From positions 186,001 to 250,000 of the forward strand of contig JBPCSQ010000006.1 in assembly GCA_051006995.1 (NCBI GenBank): 64,000 bases of DNA, in the 5' to 3' direction. The DNA is from JAIQGF01 sp051006995. Its GTDB lineage: Bacteria > Acidobacteriota > Terriglobia > Terriglobales > Acidobacteriaceae. The number at the start of each line of letters is the position of its first letter. The first letter of the stretch is position 1. The position numbers and the translations under genes were made by a program. The notes beneath the pieces were generated by a model. That model saw only the letters and a list, made by a program, of their open reading frames with translations, did not search any database and was not told the DNA's origin. Below, one piece after another: positions 26,922 through 36,087 of the stretch.

Positions 26922-27302
26922 ATGGAACGGGTGCGATTTATCCAGCACATGGGATGGCAGGTTCTGCTGATTGACGGCAGCGATTGCAGTTCATCCGAAT
27001 TGCATGAGGTCTTCGATCAAGCGCGCGAAACAATTACCACACAGCCGCAAAAATCGGTGCTGGTGCTCGCCGATTTCAGCGGCGCCGAGTTCGATAAAAA
27101 AGCCGCCGACCACATGAAGGTGACCGCCGCCTACGACCGCCCGCACGTCAGGCGCGCGGCGATTGTGGGGGCCGAGACGCTGCCCGAGGTTTATTACAAC
27201 AACCTGGTGTCGTTTTCGGCGCGCGAGTTTCCGGTCTTCAAAACGCGGGATGAAGCGCTGGACTGGCTGGTCGGAGCGGAAGCACGCCAGGCGGCGGTGT
27301 AA
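26922..27302 (+). CDS. STAS/SpoIIAA-like domain protein
   Basis: This 126-residue cytoplasmic protein shows the build of SpoIIAA-like/STAS folds: HMGWQVLLIDGSDCS, SVLVLADFSGAEFDKKAADHMK and a C-terminal FPVFKTRDEALDWLV helix. Such proteins act as anti-sigma antagonists or lipid-binding regulators; no partner kinase is next to it. ATG 26922 is chosen because the longer frame upstream overlaps the terminator region. The stop is about 35 bases from the convergent guaA gene. Confidence 0.7.
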   Translation: MERVRFIQHMGWQVLLIDGSDCSSSELHEVFDQARETITTQPQKSVLVLADFSGAEFDKKAADHMKVTAAYDRPHVRRAAIVGAETLPEVYYNNLVSFSAREFPVFKTRDEALDWLVGAEARQAAV

Positions 27303-27336
27303 ACCGTTGGAGAGGTCGATTGTTTCGGGTGTTATT

Positions 27337-28905
27337 TCATTCCCATTCAATCGTTCCCGGCGGCTTGGAAGTCACGTCGTAGACCACGAGTTTTATGCCG
27401 CTGACCTCGTTCACCAAGCGCGTGGAGATCCGCTTCAAGACCTCCCACGGCAACTCGACTGCGTCGGCGGTCATGCCGTCCTCGGAGTGCACCGCCCTTA
27501 CGGCGCAAGTGTAGGCGTAAGTGCGCTGGTCGCCCATCACCCCCACCGACATCACCGGCAACAGCACGGCGAATGATTGCCAGATTTTGGTGTACAGGCC
27601 GGCGGCCTTGATCTCGCTGACCACGATGTCGTCGGCGTGCTGAAGAATGCCGATGCGCTCCGGCGTCACCTCGCCCAGGATGCGCACCGCCAGCCCCGGC
27701 CCGGGAAACGGCTGGCGTTGAAGAATTTCCTCCGGCATGCCCAGATCGCGGCCGATGCGCCGGACTTCGTCCTTGAATAAATCCTTCAGCGGCTCGATCA
27801 GCTTGAGGCGCATCTTCTCCGGCAGGCCTCCGACGTTGTGGTGCGACTTGATGGTCTGCGATGGTCCGCGCACCGAGCGCGATTCAATCACGTCAGGGTA
27901 GAGCGTTCCCTGCACCAGGAATTCCGGCTCCTTGCCGCCGGTCAGCCGGCGATCGCGATTGACGATCTTGGAAGCCTCTTCCTCGAACACCACGATGAAT
28001 TCGTTGCCGATGATGCGGCGCTTCTTCTCCGGGTCCGTGACGCCGGTGAGCTTGGCCAGGAACCGCCGCGAAGCATCTACCGCCGCCAGGTTGAGCTTCA
28101 GGTGCTCGCGCAGCATCCGCTGGACCTTTTCGAACTCGTCCTTGCGCAGGACACCGTTGTTGACGAACACGCAGGTGAGGCGGTCGCCGATGGCGCGCGA
28201 CACCAGCGTGGCCGCCACCGAGGAATCCACGCCGCCGGAAAGCGCGCAGATGGCATGTCCACGGGCGCCCACCGTGGCCTGAATCTGCGCAATCGTTTCG
28301 TCAATAAAGCGCTGCGGTGTCCAGTTAGGCTTCGCGCCGCAGATATGGAAGACGAAATTCCTCAAAATTTCCGTGCCGCGCTTAGTGTGGTGGACTTCGG
28401 GGTGAAACTGGACAGCGTAGTAGCGGCGCTGCGGGTCCTCCATCGCCGCCACGGCAGTGGCACTGTGCCCTACCTGGTGGAAGCCGGGGGGCAGCTCCCG
28501 TGCCTCATCGCCGTGCGACATCCACACCGACATTGTCCGCGGCAGGTCCTTGAACAGCGCGGATTCGCTTTCGATGGTCACCTCAGCGTGGCCATACTCG
28601 CGCTTTGTCCCCGGCACAATCTTTCCGCCGAGCTTGTGCACCATGAAGTGCAGCCCGTAGCAGATACCGAGCACCGGCACACCGAACTGGAAGACGCGCT
28701 CGTCGGCGGGCGGAGCGTCGGCGTCGTACACCGAGCACGGGCCGCCGGAGAGAATCAACCCGGCAGGGCCGTACGATTTGATCTCATCGAGCGGAGCAGT
28801 ACAGGGGAGTACGACCGAAAAGACGTTCTGTTCGCGGATGCGGCGCGCAATCAGTTGCGTGTATTGCGAACCGAAATCGAGGACGACGATGGATTGGTGT
28901 TCCAC
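27337..28905 (-). CDS. guaA: GMP synthase (glutamine-hydrolysing)
   Basis: GuaA converts XMP to GMP with ATP and glutamine. The 522 residues have the N-terminal class I amidotransferase domain (VLDFGSQYTQLIARR; LGICYGLHFMV with the catalytic Cys; QFHPEVHHT), the ATP-pyrophosphatase domain (CALSGGVDSSVAA P-loop) and the C-terminal dimerisation domain with QPFPGPGLAVRILGEVT. Start is the GTG at 28905 (MEHQSIVVLDFG). It stands alone on the minus strand. Confidence 0.97.
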   Translation of the reverse strand: MEHQSIVVLDFGSQYTQLIARRIREQNVFSVVLPCTAPLDEIKSYGPAGLILSGGPCSVYDADAPPADERVFQFGVPVLGICYGLHFMVHKLGGKIVPGTKREYGHAEVTIESESALFKDLPRTMSVWMSHGDEARELPPGFHQVGHSATAVAAMEDPQRRYYAVQFHPEVHHTKRGTEILRNFVFHICGAKPNWTPQRFIDETIAQIQATVGARGHAICALSGGVDSSVAATLVSRAIGDRLTCVFVNNGVLRKDEFEKVQRMLREHLKLNLAAVDASRRFLAKLTGVTDPEKKRRIIGNEFIVVFEEEASKIVNRDRRLTGGKEPEFLVQGTLYPDVIESRSVRGPSQTIKSHHNVGGLPEKMRLKLIEPLKDLFKDEVRRIGRDLGMPEEILQRQPFPGPGLAVRILGEVTPERIGILQHADDIVVSEIKAAGLYTKIWQSFAVLLPVMSVGVMGDQRTYAYTCAVRAVHSEDGMTADAVELPWEVLKRISTRLVNEVSGIKLVVYDVTSKPPGTIEWE

Positions 28906-28973
28906 TTTGTACTGTCTCAGAAATCTCTACCGGAGTAAAGGGACGGACTCAGGGTAACAAAAGCCGTCAGCGA

Positions 28974-29927
28974 TCAGCTATCAGCCTTCAGTTCATCCGG
29001 CTCGGTATAGGCCGCGGGCGCAGGCGGAACAGGTTGAATGCTGATTGCTGCCGGCTGACTGTTTTCATTTAACTCTACGAACGCCGCCAGGCGAGCGATC
29101 TGGAGCAAGTCGGCGCCGGCAAGATAAACCAGCGTGAGGACGACGCACGCGGCGACGGCGGCTGCATTGGACAGCGGCACGGAGGCGGCGATCAGACCGG
29201 CAAAGAAGGCTGCCAGCAGCCACAGCCCGCGCAATAGCCCGAACCACGATGCCGCAGCCATGTACGCGGCCGGCTTGCCGCGAAAGAGGGCTAGCGAGGC
29301 GTCAATCGCCCGCAGCGTTCCTCGCCCATCGCGAACGATCCAGATGGGAGCCAGTGCGAGAAACCAATTAATGGTCTGCCACAGCATCGCGACCAGCGCA
29401 AAAAGAAGGAGCAAGACAATGATGACAGCCGCCGGGTGGCTGGGATCAGCCGGAACCGCGGAACCGGCAAGGAACGTGGCGCCAACCAAAGCGCCGCCGC
29501 TGGCCAATGTGAGAATCACGCGCAAGAAATTCAGCTCTAGCAGCGCGCCCATCGATGGCCTTTTGTTGTTTTTTGCCTTTAGGAGTGCCTTCAGCGTCGC
29601 GGCGCGACCCAAAGTGGCGGCGGCAAGCCATATGGCAGAAATCGCGGGAACCAGCACGATACAAGCGCGGGCGAACGCGGGCAGCGCCTGAATGAGAATG
29701 CGGCTCACCGAGTCCGCGATCAGAAACACATCGCTGTGGCGCGAGATCAGGTATTCGGCTTCGCTGACATCCATGCGGGCCAGAATGTGCCGCATGGTGA
29801 GCACAATCAGGATCCACGCAGCCGCGCCAAAGGCCCACCGCCAGGCGATTTCCGCAAGGATCAGTTTCGGCTGACGAAGGATGGCGCGAAATCCGGCGCG
29901 GACAGGCACCGGAAGATTTAACCACAA
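28974..29927 (-). CDS. Multi-pass membrane protein of unknown function
   Basis: The 317-residue protein has about six hydrophobic segments (near residues 28-46, 85-110, 133-155, 163-188, 217-245, 250-275) and a short Pro/Ala-rich tail. Words such as RAIDASLALFRGKPAAYMAAASWFG recall the glycerophosphoryl-diester/YjgN-type bacterial membrane proteins with repeated helices, but I cannot name the family. The start is unsure: TTG 29927 or GTG 29909. A repeat-like tcagcgatcagctatcagcc spans the stop region. Confidence 0.65.
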   Translation of the reverse strand: MWLNLPVPVRAGFRAILRQPKLILAEIAWRWAFGAAAWILIVLTMRHILARMDVSEAEYLISRHSDVFLIADSVSRILIQALPAFARACIVLVPAISAIWLAAATLGRAATLKALLKAKNNKRPSMGALLELNFLRVILTLASGGALVGATFLAGSAVPADPSHPAAVIIVLLLLFALVAMLWQTINWFLALAPIWIVRDGRGTLRAIDASLALFRGKPAAYMAAASWFGLLRGLWLLAAFFAGLIAASVPLSNAAAVAACVVLTLVYLAGADLLQIARLAAFVELNENSQPAAISIQPVPPAPAAYTEPDELKADS

Positions 29928-30000
29928 ACGGACACGAAGGAAGACAAAGCAGCCATGGATTCCATGGATAGTGAAAACCCGTGGCGTATTCTTCGCCTGG

Positions 30001-30693
30001 TTAGCTCGCGCGCTTCGGCGACTTCTGCTGCAGAACGTTGATCAGTTCCCTGCCCGCGGCGGGCACGCCGACCTTGCCGCCCTGCACGATGTCGCGCGCG
30101 CTCAGATCACGGCCGTAAAGATTCTTGTTGGCGCCGCCGTCAGAGCGGAGCGTGGAGCCCTCGAGCGATATCCCGGCAAAGAGGCCTCGCGAACGCGAGT
30201 AGCTCAGAATTTCGGCGCGCATCACGATGTCGGTGGCGGCCGCGGCATCGCGACCCTTCGGCCCGGCGGCAGCAGCGGCATCCGCGCCCAGCTTGACCTT
30301 GCTGGAGAGCACCGTGTCGGCCCCGCGGTCATTCATCACCAACAGGATGAAATCGGTGGCCTGTCCGCCGAGCTGGATGCCTATGTTGGCGCCTTCCAAG
30401 GCGAACATCGCGGGCGCGCTCCACGGCCCACCATGAGTCTTGCCGGTGCGGCAGGTGATGGCCCCTCGCCCGTAACTTCCGCCCACGCCGATGGCGAACT
30501 TTTTGACCGAGGGGAACACCACGACGCACACCGCCTTGCTGAGAATGCTCTTCGGGATACCTTCGGGAATGTCGAGCACTTCCTTCAGGACGGCAGCGGA
30601 TTCATGCAGGCGGTCTTCTTCCTTATCATTCTTCGCCGCCCAAACGGGTAGGACGATGGCGAACAGCACAACGGCAGCAATCATCTTGCGCAT
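30001..30693 (-). CDS. Secreted SYLF-domain lipid-binding protein
   Basis: This 230-residue protein has a signal peptide (RKMIAAVVLFAIVLPVWAAK) and an Ysc84/SYLF domain: IPKSILSKAVCVVVFPSVKK, GVGGSYGRGAITCRTG, ALEGANIGIQLGGQATDFIL and SRSRGLFAGISLEGS. SYLF domains bind phosphoinositides or acidic lipids in eukaryotes; bacterial secreted forms are of unknown role in the envelope. ATG 30693 is supported by GCGAGGTG upstream. Confidence 0.9.
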   Translation of the reverse strand: MRKMIAAVVLFAIVLPVWAAKNDKEEDRLHESAAVLKEVLDIPEGIPKSILSKAVCVVVFPSVKKFAIGVGGSYGRGAITCRTGKTHGGPWSAPAMFALEGANIGIQLGGQATDFILLVMNDRGADTVLSSKVKLGADAAAAAGPKGRDAAAATDIVMRAEILSYSRSRGLFAGISLEGSTLRSDGGANKNLYGRDLSARDIVQGGKVGVPAAGRELINVLQQKSPKRAS

Positions 30694-30774
30694 AGGGCAC
30701 CTCGCCAATGCACGATTGTAGCGCGAGTCGAGCAGGCGCCGAATGCACCTAAGGACATGAACGGCCGACAAGCG

Positions 30775-30832
30775 AACGTTTCACGTTTCGAGCTCTACAC
30801 CGGCCTCGTGAAAGGCGGAACGTGAAGACCTG
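30775..30832. repeat. Word-like repeat (gtttcacgtttcgag)
   Basis: The gap between leuS and the SYLF gene carries gtttcacgtttcgag and, inverted, ggaacgtgaag. It is related to the inverted repeat after rph at 25562-25662. Confidence 0.5.
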
Positions 30833-30837
30833 AAATG

Positions 30838-33378
30838 TCACTTGACCACGATGTTGACCAGTTTGTGCGGCACGACGATCGCCTTCACTACCTTCTTACC
30901 GTCCATCGACGCCAGCACCTTGGGATCATTGAGCGCAAGCTGGCGAACATCTTCCTCGGCCGCATCGGCGGCCACCATCAGGCGAGCACGGACTTTGCCG
31001 TTCACCTGGACCGCGATTTCGATCTCCTCCTCGCGCGCCAGTGTCGCGTCGTACTGCGGCCAAGGCTGGCGCAACAGGTTGCCTTTCTCGCCGGTCGTCT
31101 CCCACAATTCGTGCGCCAGGTAGGGCGCAAACGGATGCAGCAAGAGCACGAGCGCGCGCTGCGCCTGCGCCAGCAACGGCACGGGGATCAGGCCGCGATC
31201 AATCTCCGGACGCAGCAAATAGAACTCGTTCACCAGCGACATCAGTGACGACACGCAGGTATTGAAGTGCCAACGTCCCGCAAACTCGTCGCTGATGCGC
31301 TTGATGGTCTGGTGGAGCCGCCGCTGCATCCGTCGCGCTTCCGGCGAAAGCTCGGCCGGGACAGCAGCGCGCCACTCAGCATGGGACGGCTGCGCGTAGG
31401 CGGTGACGAAACGGAATACGCGCGAAAGAAAATCCTGCACGCCTTTTACGCCCGCGTCCTGCCAATCGAGATCGCGGTCCGGCGGGGCGGCGAACAGCGT
31501 GTACATGCGGGTAGCGTCGGCGCCGAAGCGCGCCACCATGTCGTCGGGCGTGACCACGTTGCCCAGCGACTTCGACATCTTCGCTCCGTCCTTGATCACC
31601 ATGCCCTGCGTGAACAGCCGCTGCGCCGGCTCGGAGGTTTTCACCAGGCCCATGTCGCGCATGAACTTAGTCCAGAAGCGCGAGTAGATCAGGTGCAGGA
31701 TGGCGTGTTCCACTCCACCGATGTATTGCTCGATCGGAAACCAGTAATTGGCGACCGCGCTGTCGAACGGGGCGCGCTCGTTGCGCGCATCGGTGTAGCG
31801 GTAGAAATACCAGGACGAGTCAATGAACGTGTCCATGGTGTCGGTCTCTCGACGCGCGCCACTGCCGCACTTGGGACACTTCGCATTTACCCAGTCAGGC
31901 AACCGTCCGAGAGGCGATCCTCCAGTGAGTGTGATCTCCACGTTTTCCGGCAGCCTGACGGGAAGGTCTTTCTCCGGCACGGGAACCACGCCGCATTTCT
32001 TGCAGTACAGGATCGGGATCGGCGTGCCCCAGTAGCGCTGGCGCGAGATGCCCCAGTCCTTCAGCCGGTACGTGACCGTCGCCTTGCCGAAGCCATGCTG
32101 CTGGGCGAACGCGGCCATTTGCTTCATCGCCTCCACGCAGCCCAGGCCGCTGAATTCGCCGGAGTTGATGAGCAGCGAATCGGTGCCGCTGTAAGGGATG
32201 GTGGCGTCGGACATCTTCTCCGCGTCGGTTTCGCCTTCCCGGCGTGGCAGGACCACGATGCGCACCTCCAGCCCGTACTTGTTGGCAAACTCGAAGTCGC
32301 GCTCGTCGTGCGCCGGAACCGACATGATGGCGCCGGTCCCATAGTCCATCAGGATGTAGTTGGCAATCCAGATCGGCAGCTTTTCCTGGTTATACGGGTT
32401 GACCGCATACGCGCCCGTGAACACGCCGTGCTTTTCGATCGCGCCGATATCGCCCACCTCGCGGGCGCGCTGCTGCTCGCGGCGGAGAGCGTTGATTTGC
32501 TCGACCAGTTCGGCGTTGCCGCCGAAAAGCAGAGTCACCAGCGGATGTTCGGGCGCCAGTTGCAGCGATGTTGCCCCGTAAATCGTGTCGATCCGGGTGG
32601 TGAATACGGTGATTTTTTCTTGCGAGCCGTCCAACGGAAAATCGACCAGGGCGCCTTCGCTGCGCCCGATCCAGTTCTGCTGCATGGTGCGAACTTTTTC
32701 CGGCCAGCCGGAGAGTTGCTCCAGGTCGCGCAACAGTTCCTCGGCGTAGTTGGTGATGCGCAGAAACCACTGTTCGAGTTCGCGCTGTTCGACCGCGGTG
32801 GTCTCGTGCCGCCAGCAGCAACCGTGTACCACCTGCTCGTTGGCCAGCACTGTGGCGCACTCTGGACACCAATTCACTTTGCTTTTCTTGCGATACGCTA
32901 AACCCTTCTCGTAAAGCTTGAGGAAGAACCACTGGTTCCAGCGGTAGTACTCGGGCAGGCAGGTGGTGACCTCGCGCTCCCAGTCGTAGGCGAAGCCGAG
33001 CCGTTTCATCTGCGTCTTCATGTGCGCGATGTTCTGCAGCGTCCACTGCCTGGGCTGGACTTTCGCCTTGATGGCCGCGTTCTCCGCCGGCAAGCCGAAC
33101 GAATCCCAGCCCATCGGGTGCAGGACGTTGTATCCCTTCATCCACATGTAGCGCGCCAAAGCGTCGCCGATGGAGTAGTTACGCACGTGGCCCATGTGCA
33201 GCGCGCCACTGGGATAGGGCAGCATTTCCAGCACGTAGTACTTCTTCTTGTCGGAACTCGGAGGATCGGCGCGGTAAAGCGCTGGATCGGATTCGAAGCG
33301 CGCGGACCACTTCTCCTCGATAAGCTGGGGATCGTAACGCGGCTCGCGGCGGTCGCTGACTTGGGGGGTGTCGGCCAT
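30838..33378 (-). CDS. leuS: Leucyl-tRNA synthetase
   Basis: LeuRS charges tRNA-Leu. The 846 residues match bacterial LeuRS and show the HIGH motif as HMGHVRNYSIGDALARY, zinc-binding Cys pairs (WCPECATVL and YCKKCGVVPVP), an editing domain (TTRIDTIYGATSLQLAPEHP), and KMSKSLGNVV. The C-terminal anticodon and extension domains are complete. ATG 33378 (MADTPQVSDRREP) is chosen; the frame is open further upstream without a family match. An AGGA lies upstream of the ATG. Confidence 0.96.
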   Translation of the reverse strand: MADTPQVSDRREPRYDPQLIEEKWSARFESDPALYRADPPSSDKKKYYVLEMLPYPSGALHMGHVRNYSIGDALARYMWMKGYNVLHPMGWDSFGLPAENAAIKAKVQPRQWTLQNIAHMKTQMKRLGFAYDWEREVTTCLPEYYRWNQWFFLKLYEKGLAYRKKSKVNWCPECATVLANEQVVHGCCWRHETTAVEQRELEQWFLRITNYAEELLRDLEQLSGWPEKVRTMQQNWIGRSEGALVDFPLDGSQEKITVFTTRIDTIYGATSLQLAPEHPLVTLLFGGNAELVEQINALRREQQRAREVGDIGAIEKHGVFTGAYAVNPYNQEKLPIWIANYILMDYGTGAIMSVPAHDERDFEFANKYGLEVRIVVLPRREGETDAEKMSDATIPYSGTDSLLINSGEFSGLGCVEAMKQMAAFAQQHGFGKATVTYRLKDWGISRQRYWGTPIPILYCKKCGVVPVPEKDLPVRLPENVEITLTGGSPLGRLPDWVNAKCPKCGSGARRETDTMDTFIDSSWYFYRYTDARNERAPFDSAVANYWFPIEQYIGGVEHAILHLIYSRFWTKFMRDMGLVKTSEPAQRLFTQGMVIKDGAKMSKSLGNVVTPDDMVARFGADATRMYTLFAAPPDRDLDWQDAGVKGVQDFLSRVFRFVTAYAQPSHAEWRAAVPAELSPEARRMQRRLHQTIKRISDEFAGRWHFNTCVSSLMSLVNEFYLLRPEIDRGLIPVPLLAQAQRALVLLLHPFAPYLAHELWETTGEKGNLLRQPWPQYDATLAREEEIEIAVQVNGKVRARLMVAADAAEEDVRQLALNDPKVLASMDGKKVVKAIVVPHKLVNIVVK

Positions 33379-33528
33379 GAAAGCTTTGTTCCTGACGAAG
33401 TAAATCTTGATTTTACAGCGTCGGTGGGTAGCGGTCGACGACGGCCCGCTTCCAGAGCGGAGCACCGGCACGGTCATAGACCTGAGCGAATAAAAGCGCA
33501 TCCTAGCGCGGTACGGGCTATCTTCGAA

Positions 33529-33708
33529 GTGGACGGAATTCAAGAAACGATTTCTTCAATGAGTAAAGAGAGCCGGAAAAAACTCGCCGCGCTTCCATTC
33601 AGCGAAAAGCTAAAGCTGCTGGAAAAACTCCGCGAGCGGGAACTGGCCATTGCTCCAGCACGAGAAAAGCTGAAGAAACTGCGCAAGCAACAGAAGCCGA
33701 CCAGGTAA
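33529..33708 (+). CDS. Small Lys/Glu-rich helical protein
   Basis: From GTG 33529 (59 residues) or ATG 33559 (49 residues) the frame encodes SKESRKKLAALPFSEKLKLL followed by EKLRERELAIAPAREKLKKL, a highly charged, helix-forming and probably dimeric sequence. The word ALPFSEKLKLLEKLRER recalls tiny conserved proteins found beside unrelated genes in bacteria. Function is unknown; it could be an antitoxin-like or regulatory peptide, but no toxin is adjacent. It is convergent with nfo. Confidence 0.5.
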   Translation: MDGIQETISSMSKESRKKLAALPFSEKLKLLEKLRERELAIAPAREKLKKLRKQQKPTR

Positions 33709-33715
33709 TCCGCGT

Positions 33716-34678
33716 TCACTCGCGTTTATCGGCGGCCGATTTTCTCTTCTTTCCCTCCGCCAGTGACTTCAGCCTCTCCACATTCCGCAGATCGTCTCCG
33801 GGCTCGTCGATCGGCGTCTCGGCAATGAACGCGCACCGCTTCAGTCGTGGATCATTGAGCAGACGCCGGAACGGCTCCAGCCCGATCGTTCCCTGCCCGA
33901 TATGCTGGTGGCGATCGAGACGCGACCCGCACGCCGCCTTGGCGTCGTTGCAGTGCCACACGGGAACATGCTTCAGACCGACCGTGGCCTCCAGGTGCGC
34001 CAGCGTCTGCTCGTACCCCTTTTCGCTGACGATGTCGTAACCGGCGACGTGCGTGTGGCAGGTATCAATGCAGGCGGCGACAGGAATGCAATCGCGCAGC
34101 ACGGCGACCAGCGCCGCCACGTGCTCGAAACTGGAGCCGAGCGAGAATTCCGCGCCGGCGGTGTTCTCGATCAGGATGGTCAGCCCGCCGCCGTCTAGGT
34201 CGTGTCCCTCGGTGGCTTCGGCAATGGCCGCCGCAGTCTTCGCCAAGCCCTCTTCCCTGCTGTGGCCGCGAAACGAGCCTGGATGCAACACGAGATAGTC
34301 GGCGCACAGCGCCAGCGCTCGCTCTACCTCGCCCCGAAATGCAGCAACAGACTTGCTATGGAATTCTTCGTTTCCGCCTGCAAGATTAATCAGGTAATTG
34401 GCGTGGATCACCAGCGGCTTTAGGTCGTACTTGGCGCGCAGGCGGTTCATCACATCACACTGATGCCGGCTGAGCTCATACGGCGCCCACTGCCGCGGGC
34501 TGGAAGAAAAAATCTGGAACGCGCTGCACCCCAGCCGGTAGGCGCGCTCGGCGGCCTGCTCCGCTCCACCCGCCGTCGAGGTATGAATCCCGATCCGCCG
34601 TGATGTGCGGTGTGGTAGCGTCTTCGGCGCCGGCTGCTTGAGGATGTCGCGATGTTCCTGGGCCATGGTTCGGGACAT
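33716..34678 (-). CDS. nfo: Deoxyribonuclease IV (endonuclease IV)
   Basis: Endonuclease IV cuts DNA at abasic sites in base-excision repair. The protein has the TIM-barrel signature with zinc ligands: GIHTSTAGG, VIHANYLINLA, VLHPGSFRGHSREEG, ILIENTAG, CIDTCHTHVAGYD, WHCNDAKAACGSRLDRHQHIGQG and FIAETP. At 320 residues it has about 30 extra N-terminal residues compared with the usual 280. A second ATG at 34666 (MAQEHRD) is possible. Word-like repeats lie just upstream. Confidence 0.94.
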   Translation of the reverse strand: MSRTMAQEHRDILKQPAPKTLPHRTSRRIGIHTSTAGGAEQAAERAYRLGCSAFQIFSSSPRQWAPYELSRHQCDVMNRLRAKYDLKPLVIHANYLINLAGGNEEFHSKSVAAFRGEVERALALCADYLVLHPGSFRGHSREEGLAKTAAAIAEATEGHDLDGGGLTILIENTAGAEFSLGSSFEHVAALVAVLRDCIPVAACIDTCHTHVAGYDIVSEKGYEQTLAHLEATVGLKHVPVWHCNDAKAACGSRLDRHQHIGQGTIGLEPFRRLLNDPRLKRCAFIAETPIDEPGDDLRNVERLKSLAEGKKRKSAADKRE

Positions 34679-34682
34679 AGAA

Positions 34683-34735
34683 AAAGAATTCAGAATGCGG
34701 CATTCTGCATTCTTAATTCTGCATTCTGCATTGGT
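34683..34735. repeat. Word-like repeat (attctgcattctgcatt)
   Basis: Between nfo and the GNAT gene the words gaattcagaatgcggcattc and attctgcattcttaattctg overlap as an imperfect inverted repeat. Relatives occur at 14600-14640 and 39370-39440. Confidence 0.6.
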
Positions 34736-34752
34736 AGGATTCGATGCAGGAG

Positions 34753-35253
34753 CTAGAGATCAATTTCCCAGAATTCGTCCACCAGCTTGCGGCCGAAGCT
34801 GGGATTCGGCGCCGATTTGACCAGCCGAAAGCCCGCCTTGCGATACAGGCGGCGCGCCGCGGTCAGCGACTTGTGCGTCCACAACGTCATTTTCTTGTAA
34901 CCCGCGGCGTGGGCGAAACGTAAGCATTCTTCGATCAGCCGCGCCCCCAGGCCCATGCCCCGGGCCGAGGGTTCCACCAGCAGCATCCGCAGCTTCGCCA
35001 TCCGCGCGGACTTCCGAAAGACGAAAACACACCCGATATTCTCGCCGTCGCGTTCGGCGATCCAGCAGCGTTCGTGCTTGGTGTCATTGCGCTCGAAGAA
35101 TTCGCCCACAATGCGCGCCACCAGGGCCTCAAAGCGCATGTCATAGCCTTCGTCGCGCGCATACAGCACGCCATGCCGGTAGACCACCCAACCGGCATCC
35201 CCCGCTCTTGGCGGGCGCAGGATGTACGGCGTTTTCGGTTTCGCATGAGGCAT
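34753..35253 (-). CDS. GNAT family N-acetyltransferase
   Basis: The 166-residue enzyme has the GNAT fold with acetyl-CoA loop motif RGMGLGARLIEECLRFA and the C-terminal TAARRLYRKAGFRLVKS. The N-terminal half (GVLYARDEGYDMRFEALVAR) matches GNAT domains that follow MarR domains in some proteins, but here the domain stands alone. The acceptor is unknown. ATG 35253 is supported by a consensus TATAAT that ends six bases upstream, so the mRNA is probably leaderless. It is divergent from modA. Confidence 0.88.
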   Translation of the reverse strand: MPHAKPKTPYILRPPRAGDAGWVVYRHGVLYARDEGYDMRFEALVARIVGEFFERNDTKHERCWIAERDGENIGCVFVFRKSARMAKLRMLLVEPSARGMGLGARLIEECLRFAHAAGYKKMTLWTHKSLTAARRLYRKAGFRLVKSAPNPSFGRKLVDEFWEIDL

Positions 35254-35259
35254 GCGCGG

Positions 35260-35265
35260 ATTATA
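35260..35265 (-). promoter_or_regulatory. -10 hexamer TATAAT of GNAT gene
   Basis: Minus-strand TATAAT (preceded by GCA) ends six bases before the ATG at 35253. It implies a leaderless start. Confidence 0.55.
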
Positions 35266-35279
35266 TGCATGGGCCGCGC

Positions 35280-35285
35280 TACAAT
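35280..35285 (+). promoter_or_regulatory. -10 hexamer TACAAT before modA
   Basis: CGC-TACAAT lies 28 bases before the modA ATG at 35314, back-to-back with the GNAT promoter. No ModE-like site was recognised. Confidence 0.4.
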
Positions 35286-35313
35286 CCCACTCTGCGCCAC
35301 GCCGCTGCCGTCC

Positions 35314-36087
35314 ATGAGCACGATCGCCCGCACATTTCGCGTTGTGATCCTGGTACTGGCGGTGTCCCTTGCCGTCGGCGCACAGACGCTCACCGTCGCT
35401 GCCGCTGCCGATCTCGGACCCGCCCTGCGCCAGCTTGCCGTTGATTTCCAGGAGCGCACCGGAATCAAGGTGGCTTTGGTACTCGGATCGTCCGGGAGCC
35501 TGGCAACACAAATTGAACACGGTGCGCCCTACGACGTGTTCCTGTCCGCCGACATGGCCTTTCCGCACCGGCTGGTGAATGAAGGGCATGGGGCGGGCGA
35601 GGTGCGCCTGTACGCCATGGGAAAACTGGTTTTGTGGGTGCTGAACTCGTCCGGAATCGATGTCCGAGCGCTCGGGTTCAAAACCCTTACTGCTCCCGGA
35701 GTACGCAAGATCGCCATCGCCAACCCTGCGCACGCGCCGTATGGTCGAGCCGCCGTTGCTGCTCTGCGAGGCGCGAATCTGTACGAGCCGCTGAAGTCGC
35801 GTCTGGTGCTCGGCGAAACTGTTTCGCAAGCGGCCGAGTTTGTTTCTTCGGGGAATGCGCAGGTCGGAATCGTTCCCCTGTCATTGGCGCTGGCCTCCGA
35901 GCTTGCGCAAAAAGGACGGTGGTGGAAAATTCCCGCGAACACCTACCCTCCGATCGAACAGGGTGGCATCGTGCTGAAGAAAAGCACGAACGCGGCGGCG
36001 GAAACGTTCATGAGATATCTGACGAGCAGCGCGGCGGCAGCAGTACTCCGCCGTTCCGGGTTCAACGTGCCACAGGAGCCGCGATGA
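35314..36087 (+). CDS. modA: Molybdate ABC transporter, substrate-binding protein
   Basis: ModA binds molybdate or tungstate in the periplasm. The 257-residue protein has a signal peptide and the family words LTVAAAADLGPALRQLA, VALVLGSSGSLATQI and GAPYDVFLSADMAFP, and IAIANPAHAPYGRAA with the later oxyanion-contact region QVGIVPLSLALASE. The stop overlaps the modB ATG (ATGA). Start ATG 35314 is chosen for the signal peptide; ATG 35269 is also in frame. Confidence 0.93.
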   Translation: MSTIARTFRVVILVLAVSLAVGAQTLTVAAAADLGPALRQLAVDFQERTGIKVALVLGSSGSLATQIEHGAPYDVFLSADMAFPHRLVNEGHGAGEVRLYAMGKLVLWVLNSSGIDVRALGFKTLTAPGVRKIAIANPAHAPYGRAAVAALRGANLYEPLKSRLVLGETVSQAAEFVSSGNAQVGIVPLSLALASELAQKGRWWKIPANTYPPIEQGGIVLKKSTNAAAETFMRYLTSSAAAAVLRRSGFNVPQEPR

